44,295 nt of DNA from Rhizaria sp. SCN 62-66 (Eukaryota; Rhizaria, unplaced): contig MEDY01000253.1 in assembly GCA_001724265.1 (NCBI GenBank), positions 1 to 44,295 of the forward strand. The letters run 5' to 3'. How positions within the stretch are numbered: position 1 is the first letter of the stretch; each line of letters begins with the position of its first letter. The notes beneath the pieces were generated by a model, which was given only the letters and a program-made list of their open reading frames with translations, did not search any database and was not told the origin of the DNA. The position numbers and the translations under genes were made by a program. This document shows, piece by piece, positions 1 through 10,200 of the stretch.

Positions 1-291
1 GCCGCTGCGGGCGGCGCGGGCGCGGCCGTGGCGGCGCCGCCGCGGCGCGCGCGCTGGGTGCGGCCGGGCGATGGTGCGGGACCGGCTACAGCGCCGCGCA
101 TCAAGGGCGCCGGCGGGGCCGGTGCCGGCGCCAGCGCGGGCGCGGGCGGCGGGGCGGGCCAGCGCAAGGCTGCGGCGGCGCAGCCCGCGCCCGTGGACGA
201 CGACGGCGGCATCAGCGAGCTGCTCTCTATGGTCGAGGGGCGGCAGAACGTGCTGGACGAGGTCGAGCGCATCCGCCAGAGCGTCCGGTGA
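1..291 (+). CDS. C-terminal end of an unrecognised Ala/Gly-rich protein (5' truncated)
   Basis: The frame is open from base 1 and ends at TGA 289-291, so the true start lies outside the window. The visible 96 residues are mostly Ala, Gly, Pro and Arg. They end in an acidic DDDGG stretch and a probable amphipathic helix, ELLSMVEGRQNVLDEVERIR, which is the only part that looks structured. I do not recognise a family. Base composition matches the other genes here (GC-rich, with G/C at third positions), and the switch to AT-rich DNA right after the stop supports a real 3' end. A GTGAGC donor-like sequence overlaps the stop at 288. Splicing from it to the acceptor-like AG at 795-796 would not keep the DPM2 frame and would need an intron of about 507 nt, much longer than others here, so I treat the TGA as real. 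Confidence 0.6.
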   Translation, partial: AAAGGAGAAVAAPPRRARWVRPGDGAGPATAPRIKGAGGAGAGASAGAGGGAGQRKAAAAQPAPVDDDGGISELLSMVEGRQNVLDEVERIRQSVR

Positions 292-808
292 GCGAACGGA
301 ATCCTAACACTGCTGCAACTATGGCATCAATGCGTCATAACGCAACTTATCTCTTTAATTAGTCCTTTATTTTGAATACAGATTATTATATTTTTCTTAA
401 TTCTCTTTTACATCATATTTCACTTTTATAATCTTGAAAAACAGATGCCACCACCGACGACTTGTACCATAGACACCGCGGAGATCATAGACTGCCAAGA
501 TTGATAAGAATTCGAAGTAAAGAGATAATAAGCGTGCAATTAAATACTCAAAAATAACATTGGCATTATATTCAAAATTTACAAGCATAAACTTTTGATT
601 GGCAAAGATATCACAATAAAAGTGTCTTCACAGTCGCAGGCACTTGCACTTACTCAGACAGCTGATCGAGAGAAACTTTCACAACATTGATCTTGGTCAT
701 CTTTCCGTTATCGTAAATGTGAGGGTTTTTACCGTTTTAGACTAGCATAATCTCTACTTCCATGTTATTACATTGCCTCTGGTTTCATTTGCGTAGCACG
801 CCGAGGAG
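292..808. other. AT-rich intergenic region between gene 1 and the DPM2-like gene
   Basis: This holds the 3' UTR of the upstream gene and the promoter and 5' UTR of the DPM2-like gene. An AATAAA lies at 615-620. A pyrimidine-rich stretch ending in TAG (about 775-796) just before the DPM2-like start could be a 5' UTR splice acceptor. The only ORF of note (63 codons, minus strand, 397-588) is AT-rich and looks like chance. I see no RNA gene or repeat. Confidence 0.6.
615..620 (+). terminator. Candidate polyadenylation signal AATAAA for gene 1
   Basis: This is an exact AATAAA hexamer 324 nt after the stop at 291, in AT-rich DNA. It is the only exact hexamer I noticed in this gap, but such hexamers are common by chance in AT-rich sequence. 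Confidence 0.35.
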
Positions 809-1288
809 ATGCTGGACCAGACTTTGGGCCGAGTCCTCGGCGCCATCATCGCGATTTCCTACGCGCTCTACACGGCTTGGCTTCTCATCGTGCCAATTTT
901 CTTCGAGAGTAGCATGGCCATTGAGGGCGCCAAGTACGTTGTCTTGGCGCTTCCAGTCCTGGTGCTCTCCACGGGGCTCGCGGTCGCCGGCCTCACCGCC
1001 GGGTGCGCGCTCTGGCTCGAGCCCGACCGCCCCGCGCCCCGCGGCTTCGCCACCGGTGAACAACAACATCGCGCTGGCTCTGAACCGTCCGTGTCACTGA
1101 GCGCTGATCTAGCTTTGTCTGCTGAGAGAGGCACCAGCCACGAAGCAGGGACTGGCTCGCGGCGTAGGACGCGCCACACTGAGAGTGAGTTTGAATCTCC
1201 TGCCACCATCACCACCACTGCCGCAGCCGCTGACGACTCGGAAGGCGCGAAGCCTGCTCCGCGACGCAGCGCGCGGCGGCTGCAATGA
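809..1288 (+). CDS. DPM2: DPM2-like regulatory subunit of dolichol-phosphate mannose synthase, with a long C-terminal tail
   Basis: DPM2 is a small two-pass ER membrane protein that stabilises dolichol-phosphate mannose synthase, which supplies mannose for N-glycans, GPI anchors and O-mannosylation. It also associates with GPI-GlcNAc transferase. Residues 1-70 fit the family: a short N-terminus (MLDQTLGRVLG), a first membrane span containing the YTAW motif followed by a proline-containing segment (LLIVPIFFES), a short loop, and a second span (about 43-66, VVLALPVLVLSTGLAVAG). The start at 809 follows an in-frame TAG at 794-796 and gives the usual DPM2 N-terminus. The protein is 159 residues, against about 80-90 for known DPM2. 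The extra ~90 residues are Ser/Thr/Ala/Arg-rich, probably disordered, and end in a basic ARRLQ-type C-terminus. The identification rests on the membrane segments only, so another small two-pass ER subunit remains possible. Confidence 0.7.
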   Translation: MLDQTLGRVLGAIIAISYALYTAWLLIVPIFFESSMAIEGAKYVVLALPVLVLSTGLAVAGLTAGCALWLEPDRPAPRGFATGEQQHRAGSEPSVSLSADLALSAERGTSHEAGTGSRRRTRHTESEFESPATITTTAAAADDSEGAKPAPRRSARRLQ

Positions 1289-1443
1289 GGCCCGCGCTGA
1301 CAAGCTACTGCTACATAGTGTCTACCTAGTATCAATCATAATCTACCTAGCCAAATCCTTCAATGAACAACAAGACGACACTTTTCTTGAATGCATTCCG
1401 AATAACATTTCAGCTTGGACATATTACAAGTTCAACTCGTGCG

Positions 1444-1449
1444 AATAAA
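1444..1449 (+). terminator. Polyadenylation signal AATAAA of the DPM2-like gene
   Basis: This exact AATAAA lies 156 nt after the stop codon and is followed by a T-rich stretch (GGTTTTGTTG), as expected of a downstream element. Confidence 0.6.
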
Positions 1450-1544
1450 GCAATGGTTTTGTTGTATTCTTGGGTCCTCAGTGCCACCACGTTCATATTA
1501 AAGGAGATCATGGCAGAGCACTGAGAGGCCCTGGCCAGCCATGC

Positions 1545-1550
1545 TTTAAT
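1545..1550 (-). terminator. Candidate polyadenylation signal ATTAAA of the RBBP4-like gene
   Basis: Plus-strand TTTAAT reads ATTAAA on the minus strand, about 140 nt beyond the stop at 1689-1691. ATTAAA is the commonest variant of the canonical hexamer. Confidence 0.45.
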
Positions 1551-1688
1551 CACTCGCCATTATCGCATCATTCCCACACACATCAAACATACACCAGGCA
1601 CGACGTCCCTTGCACAGTCGACTGTTGTCGCTCGCTCATCAGCTTAACTTCTCCGCGCCCCGCTGCGGCTTCACTAACTATCGTGAGC

Positions 1689-3417
<1,729 letters not shown>

Positions 3418-3427
3418 TAAACGCTCT

Positions 3428-3580
3428 AGAAAGCAACCCAAAGACAAAGCGAATCACACGATTAGAAAAGGGGGCTTCAAGACGGTCATATCACATATAA
3501 TTGAAGTGCAAATAACAGAATAGGTCGATGTCACAAAAATCTATAACAAAATTACCACGAGATATCTCTTGACCGATCAC
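3428..3580 (-). other. Candidate 5' UTR intron of the RBBP4-like gene
   Basis: On the minus strand a donor-like CAG/GTGATC begins at 3580, and a pyrimidine-rich acceptor TTGCTTTCTAG ends near 3426. The length of about 153 nt matches the two coding introns of this gene (152 and 158 nt). The acceptor is fairly convincing, the donor much less so. If used, the upstream exon carries an ATG whose frame depends on which of two adjacent AGs is chosen. Confidence 0.4.
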
Positions 3581-3616
3581 CTGAGGTGCAAGAATCATTG
3601 AATTTCGACTCTCGCT

Positions 3617-3626
3617 TTGGCGCCAA
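3617..3626. promoter_or_regulatory. Palindromic E2F/DP-type site TTGGCGCCAA
   Basis: TTTGGCGC at 3616-3623 matches the E2F consensus TTTSSCGC exactly, and TTGGCGCCAA is a perfect 10-bp palindrome. It lies about 200 bp upstream of the RBBP4-like start, within the shared promoter. Binding is inferred from sequence only. Confidence 0.45.
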
Positions 3627-3680
3627 CCCCATCGTTGAACTCCGCCACAGCCATTTTTCGCGAACCACACGACCATCCGC

Positions 3681-3701
3681 CGACTGACTGACCGACCGAC
3701 G
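3681..3701. repeat. Short tetranucleotide repeat patch (GACT/GACC units)
   Basis: Two GACT-type units are followed by two GACC-type units within 21 bp, immediately beside the inverted repeat. It may be a small microsatellite or clustered binding half-sites. Confidence 0.5.
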
Positions 3702-3706
3702 CTGCG

Positions 3707-3734
3707 AGTGAGCTTGGCGTGATTCAAGCTCACT
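3707..3734. promoter_or_regulatory. Inverted repeat with 10-bp perfect arms and 8-bp spacer
   Basis: The left arm AGTGAGCTTG (3707-3716) and right arm CAAGCTCACT (3725-3734) are exact reverse complements, separated by GCGTGATT. The centre is about 300 bp from the RBBP4-like start and 500 bp from the TRRAP start. It could bind a dimeric transcription factor, or form a hairpin if transcribed. Confidence 0.55.
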
Positions 3735-3864
3735 GTGTGCACTGTAGGCTGTGTTTGAAGACACATTATCAAAAGGGTTGGAAGTTGGTGAAGTTGTATA
3801 CATTCGGAATAGATGTTCACCCTTATCCTATGTGCGTGGGGGTGACAATTTTGCTTCCAAATGA

Positions 3865-3875
3865 GGCCGTCTCGC
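3865..3875 (+). promoter_or_regulatory. Promoter element GGCCGTCTCGC (TRRAP copy)
   Basis: This is identical to the copy upstream of eS4 and lies 359 nt before the TRRAP ATG. A TCTCGC core also occurs within CTCTCGC just before the E2F-like site near 3611. Confidence 0.4.
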
Positions 3876-4123
3876 TCTACTCAAGATTGAGCGGGGTCGG
3901 CCGCGCCCACCTTAATCTTCCTCCTTTGCGAGCCATATGATCAAACAACACTTTTGTTAACATATGTGGAAGAACATTGGAGATTTGTTGTATTTATCTC
4001 ATGTGCTCCTTTTTGAAACACCACTATCTATCTCTAAAGATCTTCAGATTTGTATGTCCTCACAGCGTCTTGGTCTTTCTTCACTCCACCCTGTTCTGCT
4101 ATTTAGACCGCCCACACACCGTT

Positions 4124-4180
4124 GTACGCGGTCCCAGAGTCGAATTTTGGTTTTCTAAGTTACTTCACACTTCTTTTCAG
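4124..4180 (+). other. Candidate 5' UTR intron of the TRRAP gene
   Basis: A strong acceptor, TTCTTTTCAG, ends at 4180, with a CTAAG branch-like sequence about 25 nt upstream. The nearest donor resembling the local GTACGT consensus is GTACGC at 4124, giving a 57-nt intron, shorter than the others. The acceptor is convincing; the donor could be another site further upstream. Confidence 0.45.
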
Positions 4181-4223
4181 TTATATTTGAGGACGTGGGT
4201 CTCCCGCCTCCCTTGTGCGAGTC

Positions 4224-7200
4224 ATGTCGTCGAACCCTGGATCCGGTGGTGCGCCTCCGCCCTCGGACCCCAACGCTGCGGCCGCCGCGGCCGCCTACGC
4301 GCAGCAGGTGGCTCAGCAGCAGCAACAGCAGCAGCACCACTTGCAGCAGCAGCAGGCCGCCGCTGCCGCCGCAGCCGCTGCTGCGTCAGCCTCTCAGTCG
4401 CAGCAGGCGGCCGCTGGCGCCGGCGTCCCCCAGCAGCAGCAATACGCAGTGCCGTCTGCGTCGCCCACGGCCTCGGGCTCGCAGACCGGCACCGTGATGA
4501 CGGGCATGACGCAGGCGCAGTTTGCCGCGCTTACGCCCGCGCAGCAGCAGCAGTATGCGGCCTACTACCGCCAGCAGCACCAGCAGCAGCAGATGGCCGC
4601 CGCCGCCGCCGCGGAGGCCGCTGCGGCCGCCAGCGGCGCGCCCACCGGCTCCGCGCCCGCGGGCAGCTACCCCGCGGCGGCCCCCGGCTCCGCGGCGGCG
4701 ACCGCGGCCTACCCCGCGGGTTACAGCGCCGCGCCCGGGGCCGCGCCCGCGGCGGGCTCGCTCACGAGCCAGCAACTCGCGGCGTACCAGGCCCAGCAAC
4801 AACAAGCGCAGGCGCAGGCGCAGCAGGCGCAGTACGCGTCCTACTCGGCGGCGCAGGGCCAGTATTCACAGGCACAGGCGCACGCGCAGTACCAGCAGCA
4901 GCAGCCGTCCGCTGGCGCCCCCCAGTCGGCCGCCGTGGGCCAGCAGCAGCCGCAGCAGCAGCAGTACGCCGCCGCCGCGGCACCGGCTGGCGGTTACGCG
5001 GCTCAGCCCGCCGGCGCGCCCGCCGCGCCCGCCGCGACGCATTACTACGCGGCCGCGCCCGCTGCGGCGACTTCTGCGGCGGCGCCCGTGGCCTACGCCC
5101 AGCAACAACCGCAGCAGCAGCCGCAGCAGGCTGCCGCCATGACGCAACAGCAGCAGCAGCAGCAGCAGGCCGCCGCGGCGCAACACGCGCAGCAGCAGCA
5201 GCAGCAGCAGCAGGCCGCCGCCGCCGCCGCGGCCGCCGCGGCCGCCGCGGGCGCACCGCGGTCCGCGATGCCGGTGCCGCTGCCGCGGCCGACGCCGCTG
5301 ACGCCGTGGCTGCTGGCGGGGGTGGCGGCGCAGCAGCAGGTGCCGCAGCCGTCGCTGTCGGCGCAGCTCGCGCACGTGATCATGCAGCAGGCCGCGGCGC
5401 GTCCGCCCGCGCCCGGCACGCCCGCCGAGGCCGTGCAGCTCGAGCACCACGCGCTCGCCAAGGCGCTCTGCGCGCCGCTGCCCGCGCCCGGCAACGACAC
5501 CGAGGCGCACGCCGCATACTGGACGGCGCTGCGCGCGCGGCTGGACGTGATTGCGCGGCTCAAGGAGTCGGTGGACATCATCCACTCGACGCACTACGAC
5601 GTCTTCCTGCGCGAAATGTTCCCCGCCATGGTGCGCGTGCTGGGGACGCTGCCGCCGCAGCTCTTCTGCACCGCACAGCACCGCATCCGCAACGGCGTGC
5701 TCGAGGTGCTCTCGCAGCTGCCCTGCACAGACGTGCTGCGAGACTACGCGCTCGACATGTTCCGTCTTGCCATGCACGTGCTCTCGCACGACAATGAGGA
5801 GAACGCGCTGCTCGCCGTCAAGATCATCACCGAGCTCACGCGCGCCTACACCTCACACGTCGCCGTCGAGCTCCACGGGCTGCTCAATGTCCTGCTCGCT
5901 ACGTACAACTCGGCCGAGGGCGCATACGCGCTCGCGTTTGCACCGGAGACGATGGCCACGGTCAAGGCGAGCGCCGACGCGCAGGCCGAGTACGTGGCCG
6001 CGCACACGCCCGCGATCAACGCCGTCTTCACGGCGGCGTCGGCAGCGGCGGCTGCGTCGGCCGCGGGCGTAGCTGCCAGCGACGGCATCGACGCCGCGGC
6101 GGTGATCACGGCTGAGACGCGGCTTATCGCGCCCTCGCTCTTCTCCTTCAAGGTCATCTACGAGCTCCCGGGGCTGTTGGTCATGATCTGCAACGCCGAC
6201 TCGTCGCTCACGCCGCGCATGTACAGTGAGTTCCCCGCCTCGATCATCGTCGCACTCGAGCGCGCGCCGCCCGCGGCGCCGCCCGCGTCTGCGCTCGTGT
6301 CCGTGGCGGCCGCCACTGCGTACCGGCGCTCTGTGGTGGACTTCCTGCAGGCGCAGTGCAAGTGCCTGTCGTTCCTGACGATGCTGCTGAACCACCCGCC
6401 CGAGGCGCTGGTGGCGCACGCGCGCGTCTTCACGACGGCGCTGTTGACGCTGCTGCGCGCGTGCCCCGGCGAGGCGCAGTCGGTGCGGCGCGACCTGCTC
6501 ATGTCGATGCGCCACGTGCTGAGCCACGTCGACTTCCGCAGCCACCTGGTGCTGCACATGAACGAGTTCCTGCTCGAGTGGATGCTTGTCGGTCCGCCCA
6601 CGGCTACGCCCACGGTGCGCAACCACGCGCTCATGGTCATCCACGAGTTCGTGTCGGCCGCGCGCAAGGCGCAGAACGAGCTCTCGCTCGAGCAGGTCAC
6701 GCGCATCGTCTACCTGCTCACACGTGGCCTCCACGACGCATCCACACCGCTACACACGCAGATGATGCTGCTGCGCCAGCTCGGCTCGCTTGCGCGCGAC
6801 GCCGTCACCGCGCGCAACACCGCCGTGCAGACCGCCGCCAAGGCCGCCGCCGCCGCTGCGGCAGCCGCGGCCGCCATCGGCGCCGACCCCGCGGCCGACC
6901 CGGCTGCGGGTGCTGACGCGGCGAGCGGCCCCGACGGCAAGCCCGTCGCGTCCACGGGCGCTGCGTCGGGCCCCGTGGCGCTCGCGCGCGCGGCCGCGGC
7001 CAAGGCTGCGTCGGACGCGGCGGCCGTGGAGGAGCACGTGCAGAACCTCATCATTAAGATTCTGTACACGATGGTGACGAAGCTGGAGGCAATCAAGGCG
7101 CTGGTGCCAACAGTGCTCGTGCGCCTGATGGCGACCGAGACGCACAACCTGCTGCGCACTAGCGAGGCTACGGCGGCCGCCGAGGTCGCGGCCGAGGCGC

Positions 7201-10200
7201 CCAACACGCCGATGGCGGCGTTGGCGGGCGGGCAGGCCGCGGCGGACGTGGTCAAGACGCCGCTGCCGTACCACTGGGACCGCACGGCGGACGACGACGT
7301 CGCGCAGTCGGACGCCGCCACGCACTCGCCGCGCCAGGCCATTGCCCACGCGCCCGTGGCCGCGGTCAAGGAGCTGCAGCAGCTCTTCTGCATCGCGCTC
7401 GTGTCGGCGGCGCCCGTGCTGCAGATGGCGACGATGGGCGTTGTCTCCGTCGCGGGGCTCACCGCCGCGGGCGCGCTGCCCGCGCCCAAGTCGCGGCGCC
7501 TGGAGGAGCCCGAGATCCAGCTGGTGCACCGCCTGGTAAGCGCGTCGCTGAGCATCTTCGCGCTCTACATCCCCACGACGACGTACCGCCCCGAGGACGG
7601 GCTCGCGCTGTCACCGCTCACGGGGCTCGCGCCCGGCTCGCTGCCAGAGTCGGACGAGATGCAGGCGATGCGCTACCTCAGCGAAATCTTCCGCGTACTC
7701 GACCCGCGAACGTTCCGCGACGTGCTCACGGCGCAGCTGCCGCTCATCTTCAACGCACAGATCGACCTGCGTCTGCTGCCCATGTTCCAGCTACTCCCCA
7801 CCTTCTGCTCGATGCCGTCGATCCTCGCAGCCGTGTTCATGCAGACCGTGACGGGCTTCCTGCTCTCGCACATGGACCAAATGGCTGTCCCGATGTCGCA
7901 GTCGCCACAGGCCACGGCCGTGATGCTCGTGCTGCGTGTGGTGCTCAACGTGCTCACCATGTTCAACGAGGCGCCCGTGCCGTTCCGCCCGTTTTTCCCC
8001 CTTATCGTGTCGCAGTGCGTCAAGATGTGCGCCACGCACCATTACGGCACGCAGTTTGTGCAGGCGCTGCGCTACTTTTTCCGCTTCACCAACGTGGCCA
8101 AGTTCGCCTTGCTGAGCAAGGAGCTGGTGCCGCTGCTGCCCGACCTCACGCACGCGCTCATGGCGCTGGCCACGGCGCCCGCAGGCACGACCAATGTGCT
8201 GCCCGAGCAGTACGCCGAGCTCATCCTCACGCTCCCGACCAACGTGCACAACATCCTGCCCAATTTCGCCGTCCATGTGCGCGCCGCAATTATCGCGCTG
8301 CGCGGGCGCGACGACAATATTGTGCGCATCGCGCTGCGCAACATCGACTCGTGGCTGGACCACCTCACGCCCGACTTCGTGTTCCCCTACCTGGCGAACG
8401 ACCTGGGCGTGTTTACGCGCCTCGTGTGCGCGCAGATGCGGCCTTCCACGTCGGGCGGCGAGTGCTCCACGCTCGCGCAGCTCATCGTCGGCAAGCTCGG
8501 CGGCCGCGCGCGCCACTTCCTGGGCGAGGCGCTGACGCTCGAGTCCGAGCCCACGCCCGACGAGCAGCTCCCGCTCTCGGTCACGCTGTTGCCGGGCCAC
8601 ACGGCCACGCTCCCGCTCGGCACGCTGCTGCGTACGGCGCGCCGCGCGCTCGAGGACCACCACACGGCGTGGGGCATGCAGAGCGTGCCGCTGCCGACAC
8701 TGTCGTCGCAAATTCAGGTCACGACGAGCCAGCGCCACTACAAGTCCTCGGCCGCGCGCATGATCCGCTCCTCGCTCTTCGCCATGCTCAACCTGCAGGC
8801 GGGTGCTACGCTGTCGTCGCTGGCCGCGCTCGTCGACTACGCTATCGGCCTCGACGTCGTGGCCGCCGCGCGCGCCGCGCCGGGCTCCGCGGGCGGGGTC
8901 TTCCTCGAGATCCCGCGCGCCGCGCTCGTGCCCGCCTCGCTCGCGCTGGCCGCGGACCCGGACAAGTACGCGCTGCCTAAGCTGCGCGCACCAGGACGCA
9001 CCGCCGCCGTCACGTCGTCCAAGCACGAGGTCTTCCGCCGCTCGCGCGCACTGCTCGAGGCGCTGGCCACCGAGCGCGGCGCCACCGCGGGCCGCCGCAA
9101 GGGTCTCGCTGCCACCGTGGACGCCGAGGTCGCCAAGACGGCCGCTGGCGCGCGCGCCGGCATGCAGAAGACGGCCGCGCTGCGTGGGCTGCTGCCCGGC
9201 GGCGGCCACGCCGTGACGCGCGTGCGCACGGACATGCAGCCCGCGGGCAGGGCGGTAGACCAAACTTTCTCTATGCTCACGTCGCCCCTGGAGCCGTCGC
9301 TGTCGGAGCCCTTCTCGAGCACCATTGGCGGCGCGGGCGTGCCGTCGGACCGCACGACGATGTCTGCCGAGTACCTCGCGGACGTCGACGCTGTCGCCTC
9401 GCGCGTGCGCTCGCTGGCGCAGGAACGCGCCTTCGCGACCGCCGTGGCGGGCGTTGTGCTCGCGGCCGCCGACGGCGACCTCACGCAGGACCCCGATGTG
9501 CGTGCCTCTGAGCTCGCGTTTGGCCTCACGCGCCACTTCGCCATGCTCTTTGCCACGCGCGATATGAACACGTCCGTGCTCGACGCCGTCACCGCCGCGC
9601 GCGGCACAGGCGTTGCGCCCGATAACTTCTACGCGCAGTCGCCAGAGCTGGCGGCCACGGCGACGCTGTCCCGGCTCACTGCCAGCACCGACGCCGACCA
9701 AGGCTTCACGGCTTTCCTGGCGCCCGCGCTGTTCCTGCGCACGCTGGTGCTCATGGTGGTGCACGAGGCGCGTGACATCGCCACCACGGCCGAGGCGCTC
9801 CTCGAGTACTTCATGGAGTGCCTGCTCGTGCTGCTGGGCCCTCAGCGCGCGATGCGCTGCGCCGCCGTGCGCGACCTGTCGACGCTCGCGCTCACGCTGT
9901 GCCAGACCGCGGACGACCGCGAGCGGCTGGCGGGCGCCATCGTGTGCTCGCTGCTTGTGCGCGCGCTGCCTTCGCAGTGGACGTGCCTCAACGCCGTCGC
10001 GCTCACCAAGGCGCTCCCGCAGGTCTACTCGGACCGCGAGACGGAGATTTGCGCCGCCGGCGCCGCTCTTGCGACCGAGGTTCTTGTCGCCGTCATCGCC
10101 ATCGTCGTTGCTGACGCCAAGGAGTTTGATGCACGCGCCGAGCTCAAGCAGGCCCGCGCTGAGCGCCGCGCCGCTGCCGCCGAGCGCAAGCTTATCGGCG

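Larger units (their letters stand above)
1289..1688. other. Convergent 3' intergenic region (DPM2-like and RBBP4-like genes)
   Basis: This 400-bp gap holds both 3' UTRs. A plus-strand AATAAA (1444-1449) and a minus-strand ATTAAA (1545-1550) lie about 100 bp apart and suit tail-to-tail transcripts. A short CA-rich patch lies at about 1575-1600. I see nothing else. Confidence 0.6.
3418..4223. promoter_or_regulatory. Bidirectional promoter region between the RBBP4-like and TRRAP genes
   Basis: This 806-bp head-to-head spacer must hold both promoters and both 5' UTRs. It contains probable 5' UTR splice acceptors for each gene (minus strand near 3426, plus strand at 4180), a palindromic TTGGCGCCAA (3617-3626), a tetranucleotide-repeat patch (3681-3701), a 10-bp-arm inverted repeat (3707-3734) and a GC-rich element (3865-3875) that recurs upstream of eS4. 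Composition alternates between AT-rich and short GC-rich islands. I see no convincing TATA box. Confidence 0.7.

Noticed and set aside
397-588. 63-codon minus-strand ORF in the gene 1/DPM2 gap
   Set aside because: It is AT-rich with no recognisable motif, unlike the GC-rich genes here, and fits chance in an intergenic region.
288-808. A single gene joining the 1-291 ORF to the DPM2-like ORF by a 507-nt intron
   Set aside because: The donor (CG/GTGAGC) and acceptor (GCGTAG) do not join in the DPM2 frame, the length is outside the local intron range, and DPM2 has a natural start at 809.
3977-5797. 606-codon plus-strand ORF overlapping the TRRAP start
   Set aside because: Past 4224 it is the shifted-frame reading of the CAG/GCC repeats, giving Arg/Ala-rich nonsense; TRRAP homology is in the other frame.
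7791-9764. 657-codon minus-strand ORF inside TRRAP
   Set aside because: It is an antisense shadow in GC-rich coding DNA, Arg/Gly/Gln/His-rich with no domain. Many similar antisense ORFs occur over TRRAP and VPS13.
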